Source: Blasia pusilla (lineage: Eukaryota; Marchantiophyta; Marchantiopsida; Blasiales). Taken from it: 64,000 bases of DNA. The notes beneath the pieces were generated by a model. It was not told the DNA's origin. It made no database searches and was given only the letters and a program-made list of their open reading frames with translations. Positions 60,281-64,000 of this stretch are shown piece after piece; position 1 is the stretch's first letter; every line of letters starts with the position of its first letter. The translations under genes were made by a program, and so were the position numbers. Where the stretch lies: the NCBI GenBank assembly GCA_050084515.1, contig CM114273.1:22444001-22508000 (forward strand), written 5' to 3'.

Positions 60281-60989
60281 CGGTGCTAAAGAGCGGGATC
60301 AAATCCTACAACGGACTCGACAGTTCCGTTGGGAGGGGACACATGTTTTGAGGATTTTGGAGGATGGTAGAGTACGCGTAGTGCCGCATCCTTTGCAGAG
60401 AGCATGACTAGTGCAGCATGCCCACGAGGAGTTGGGTCACTTTGGGGTGAAGCGGACGTACCGCTTGCTCCAGATTCAGTATTGGTGGCGAGGCATGCAG
60501 ACTGACGTTCAGCAGTTTGTTGCCAGGTGCATGGTGTGTGATCGGGTCCGAGCATCGTTCAATGCTCCAACTCCACAATTGCATCTATTATCGATCATGG
60601 GCTTAGGGTATAGATGGAGTTTGGATTTTGCAAGACCTTTGCCTTTGACGGAGCGTCACAATCGTTATGTGTTGGTGATGGTCGAACACTTCTCAAAGTG
60701 GATCAAGTTGGTTGCATTGTCTGACAAAGTGAGTGAGGGAGTAGCTTATGCCTTCCCTGACAGAGTGTTGAGTCATTATGGCGCACCGGCTGAGGTGTTT
60801 ACAGACCAAGGTACCGAGTTTCGCGGTGAGTTCCAAGCCTTGTGTGATCAGGAGCTGATCGACCACCGCACGACTTCGTGAGATCATCCCGAGGCGGATG
60901 GATTAGCGAAGAGAGTTGTGCAGACGGTGAAGAGGGGTTAACGCAAGTATGGCTTGCAGAGAGGTCACCTAGGAGATTAGGACCTCCAG
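60281..60989 (+). pseudogene. Integrase (element 2), catalytic Glu replaced
   Basis: The HHCC zinc-binding region reads HAHEELGHFGVKRTY followed by CMVCDRVRAS (60411-60560). The core has the first catalytic Asp in RWSLDFARPLP and the second in FTDQGTEFRGEF. After DHRTTS there is an in-frame TGA (60879-60881), and the position of the third catalytic residue (usually ERV in DG-x-x-ERVxQT) reads KRVVQT, the Lys codon being at 60909-60911. Further stops follow. Not functional. Confidence 0.9.
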
Positions 60990-61676
60990 TTGCCCTGTTT
61001 GGCGATGGGATACAGATTTAGAAGGCATGCATCCTTAGTGTCTTTTTCACTGTACTTGCTACTTTATGGCCGAGAGCGAGATTTACCCGCGGCCATTTGT
61101 CGAGATGTTGGTGAGGTGTTGGACCTTGATGACCCAGATGTATGGATGCGAGCATGTTCTCATAGGGCTGAGTTGTTTCAGAGAGTGATGCCCATGGCGT
61201 TTGAGAACTTGGCGATTGCGCAGCATCGGGATATATTAAGATATGCACCTATTCAGGGTGGTGATTATCGACCAACTATCCGGAGGTTTCAGCAAGGATA
61301 TTATGTCTACTTGCAGCAGACGGCACCGACGACGTTGGATGTGACTGCAAGATGCACTATCCTGAGAGTGCATGATATTTTGCCCTCCGGTGTTCTCTTG
61401 CTGGAGGGACGCGATGGTATTGTATGGAAGGACCATGTGCGTAATTGTGCGCCATATCACCTTCCTAACATTGATGGTACAATAGATCCAAGCTCAACTG
61501 TAGTTCTTGCAGGCTTGCGTTGTATGTTGTGTGGTTGTGCTCGTGGTGCGGCCACCATGCTAGTCTGTGATGGATGTTCGAGAGGTTGGCATATGTCATG
61601 TCTCACGCCACCTCTCACTAGGGTTCTTGGGGATGATGGATGTGTCCCAGATGTACATAGAGGAGATCCTAGGTAG
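60990..61676 (+). pseudogene. Integrase C-terminal extension with a PHD-type zinc finger (element 2)
   Basis: The 228-codon frame starts inside the integrase core end (LLLYGRERDLPAA). It continues with a conserved linker (YYVYLQQTAPTTLDVTARCT, LPSGVLLLEGRDGIVWKDH) that may form an SH3-like or chromo-shadow-type tail. From residue 178 (about 61521) comes a PHD finger: CMLCGC, LVCDGCSRGWHMSCLTPPL. The Cys-x2-Cys, Cys-x2-Cys and His-x2-Cys ligands (178, 181, 193, 196, 201, 204) are present, but the final WxCPxC part is degraded to DDGCVPDVH, so the last zinc site is incomplete. PHD fingers usually read histone H3 tails; targeting of integration is an inference. The corresponding part of element 1 lies outside the window. 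Confidence 0.8.
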
Positions 61677-61846
61677 GTTTCGATTCCGAATTTTTCTGTG
61701 ACATGGATGACAGGAAGGCGACTAACGATGGGGCCACATGAGCACCCGGCCTTCTTGCTCTTAGCGTCCGAGAGATGTATGTCATGGTAGGTAGGGATAG
61801 ATGGCTATCTAGAGTTAGAGGGACCTAACCACCAGCTAGGGGAGCG

Positions 61847-61957
61847 ATTGGAAATATTTTTGTACTTCTTGTCACGTTGTTTGGATACCATGAGTTAGCA
61901 TGGGATCGTGCGTGTTTGTGTGTGTGTTCAGTGACAGCGATGTGTATGCGTATGACA
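61847..61957 (+). repeat. Partial LTR end directly before the 3' LTR
   Basis: 111 bp (ATTGGAAATATT to GTATGACA) match the last part of the family LTR and end in the terminal GACA. Two bases (GT) later the complete LTR begins with TGTCACG. The piece covers LTR sequence missing from the truncated 5' LTR. Confidence 0.85.
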
Positions 61958-61959
61958 GT

Positions 61960-62597
61960 TGTCACGTCTCTTAGAATAGATCGGTGAGATCTAGTAGATC
62001 GCCTTCGTGAGTAGCGGAGGATAGGCTGAGTAAGTCGAGGATGACCTTCCGAGGCCTCGGGAGACCTGATAGAGCAAGTTTCCCCTTCGTTTCGGCTCAT
62101 TTGGAGCCATATTGAGGAACTTACTATTTTAGGTAAGTGCCATTTTGATATATGTTCAACTTTCTATTTTTGGTAAGTGGCCTTTGACCTCCTACATGAG
62201 GTCAAGAGCCAAGGAAGTCACTTGGGAGCATAGGTTATCGTGGAGAGAGCTTGGGAGAGAGGAGGGGTATACCTCAAGGAGAGAGAGCTTGAGAGCTCAT
62301 TCTTTCTTTGTTGAACCTCTTGGCATGAGGCAGCAGAGCTATGGTCCCTTGCCTTGTGAGTGTAACCCAAGCCTCTCATTAGGAGATTGGGTTTGGTTTG
62401 ACATGAGAGAGTGCACACCTTTGAAAGTTATGGTGTGAGATGGTGTAGAGAGAGATTGGATCTTACTTTATTGGAGATATTTTGGTACTTCTTGTGTCGT
62501 TGTTTGGATGCCATGAGTTAGCATGAGATCGTGCGTGTTTGTGTGTGTGTTCGATGACAGCAATGTATGTTATGTAGCGATGTGTATGCGCACGACA
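61960..62597 (+). repeat. 3' LTR of element 2, full length
   Basis: 638 bp, TGTCACGTCTCT...GCGCACGACA, nearly collinear with the solo LTR at 42511-43150. Followed by AACG, matching the 4 bp before the 5' LTR. Confidence 0.93.
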
Positions 62598-62601
62598 AAC
62601 G

Positions 62602-64000
62602 TGACACTCACTACTTTCACTATGTAGATCACCCTCCTCCTAAGATCCACATTGGGTCCCGAACATTTTTATAAACTAATAGTAGTTCAAGTCAAATGTC
62701 CATAAGAAGAGAAGAGAATAGAAGAGATGAGAAGAGATCTCTTTTGAAAATGAGTTTAGGTGGTGGAGCATATAATTTTTGAAGGTCGTTGTTTCCATCA
62801 ACTTACTTTTAAAAGAGAGATTAGTATTTGAGTTTTGGGAAGGACCTTATGATCTCAAAACATAGGGAAATGAACTTCAATTTAATTTTATGGCGATGTA
62901 AATTGATGAAGTGTCACCATGCTGAGGATTTAAGAAATAAAGGCTACGAACTTGGATTGAAAACCAAATTTTCAATTGGATAATCAAATATCCTAACCAT
63001 TAAAAGATCTTAAAATCCAGATTTCAATTCAAAAATTAGTATCTATACTCAAATGAGTCAAATATCACCTTTTTTTCTAGGGTCTTCTCATATTAAAATT
63101 CATCTTTTCTTAGACATGATTTCGTCCGAGAGTGGGTTGCTTATGGAGAATGTATCTTGAATTAGTGGAAAATGGAAACCAAGTTAGGAAATAGAGAGTG
63201 GCATTAAATATGGAGAATGGAGAAGTAAGATTATGTTAGGATTGAAAAAATGAATGAAACATTAATTTTACAATGCATGCCCCCACTAATTTATGGAGAG
63301 AGAAAACCTTGATTTTCAAGTCTTTCGATCGTTAGTACAAGTCTTTCAGAAAATTTAAGAAAAGAAAATGGATTAGCTTATGGAAAATATGAAAATGTTT
63401 TTATTTGGTAGATACTTTCGGTTATTTAGAAGATCAATTCCATTTTCCATGTGATTGGACACAATGACCTTGAAGACTAACTTTGCGCATGGAGCACACA
63501 TTCCCCTATACGAAAAAAAATTATTCTCACATCTTTTTTTAAATATACCTATCTCAAAATAAATAAGATTGTGAAAAAATTCTAGTATTGTAAAAGCATG
63601 TTCTTAAGAAATACAAAATGCTATATGAAGGCCTCATATCCTCACTATTGTTGAAATTATTTTCTTGTTTTACTTTTTTGGTGTTTTTTTTTTTAAGCAT
63701 CCGAGAGCATTAAGGTGAAAGAAGTTTTTCACCTAATAAGACTTCTTTCCCAAGGGGCTTAACCTAGTAAATAAGAGTAATCAATAGAATTTAAGCTCAA
63801 AGTAAATGGTTCCTTACTTTCAAGCTTCACATCAACACCCACTTAAAGAGCTTACTCTTTCACATGGGTGTTAAGGATGAACCCCTCCAATTCTATATCT
63901 CCTCTTTTTACTGCTCTATGAATCAACTAAAGCAAAAAATCCAAAATTTTCCCCTTTGAAAATTCTTTCCTCTACACTTCTATTGAAAAGTCAGTATTAC
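62602..64000. other. AT-rich flank, no recognised gene
   Basis: AT-rich DNA with AGAAGAGA-type low-complexity runs around 62700. No open frame of note, no RNA gene and no mobile-element motif seen up to the window end. Confidence 0.5.

Larger units (their letters stand above)
55956..62597 (+). mobile_element. Ty3/gypsy retrotransposon carrying a DNA methyltransferase and PHD finger, copy 2
   Basis: Order: 5' LTR (truncated, 55956-56438), protease region, DNMT remnant, RT, RNase H, integrase, a linker with a PHD finger, a 111-bp piece of LTR end (61847-61957), and a full 3' LTR (61960-62597). The outer ends TGTC...GACA are flanked by AACG on both sides (55952-55955 and 62598-62601), consistent with a target duplication (5 bp would be usual). 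No primer-binding site follows the truncated 5' LTR, and most of gag is absent. Many stops and frameshifts show that it is inactive. It is the same family as element 1 (opposite strand) and the solo LTR at 42511. Confidence 0.93.

Overview
This window is nuclear DNA of a streptophyte, most likely a seedless land plant or a close algal relative. The evidence is two spliced genes of plant-type families with GT-AG introns, AT-rich intergenic DNA, plant-type Ty3/gypsy and Ty1/copia LTR elements, and a plant-type Helitron. The species cannot be fixed from the sequence alone. Gene density is low: two confidently modelled host genes and one unassigned open frame, in a matrix of decayed mobile DNA.

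Layout: (1) 1-4510, minus strand: the decayed 3' two thirds of a Ty3/gypsy element, cut by the window start. Between its protease and reverse transcriptase it carries a cytosine-5 DNA methyltransferase (DNMT) domain. (2) 5339-9162, plus strand: an intact five-exon gene for the proteasome assembly chaperone PSMD9/Nas2. (3) 9163-14650: intergenic, with a GC-rich block. (4) about 14.2-18.7 kb, minus strand: a degenerate Helitron with Rep motifs and tandem repeats. (5) 18.7-28.2 kb: AT-rich DNA with microsatellites, a foldback element and a purine-rich tract. (6) 28.2-38 kb: a GC-richer block with one 195-codon open frame (32637-33221) and several hairpins. (7) 38-51 kb: AT-rich DNA with two related copia-type LTRs, one followed by a primer-binding site and a gag fragment, a solo LTR of the methyltransferase-carrying family, and a perfect 27-bp inverted repeat. 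(8) 51361-53113, minus strand: a three-exon DUF220 (START-like) gene with tandem arrays upstream. (9) 55956-62597, plus strand: a second copy of the methyltransferase-carrying element with LTRs, protease, DNMT remnant, RT, RNase H, integrase and a C-terminal PHD-finger remnant.

The main result is the retrotransposon family seen in three places (two internal copies and a solo LTR). The two copies share one order: protease - DNMT - RT - RNase H - integrase - PHD finger, although the integrase core and PHD part are visible only in the second copy. The family therefore seems to have carried both a possible writer (DNMT) and a possible reader (PHD) of chromatin marks. Both copies are dead: the first has in-frame stops in the DNMT, and the second lacks the catalytic Pro-Cys segment. 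Retrotransposon-borne DNMTs have been reported from dinoflagellates and charophyte algae. The combination with a terminal PHD finger, and the host, deserve checking.
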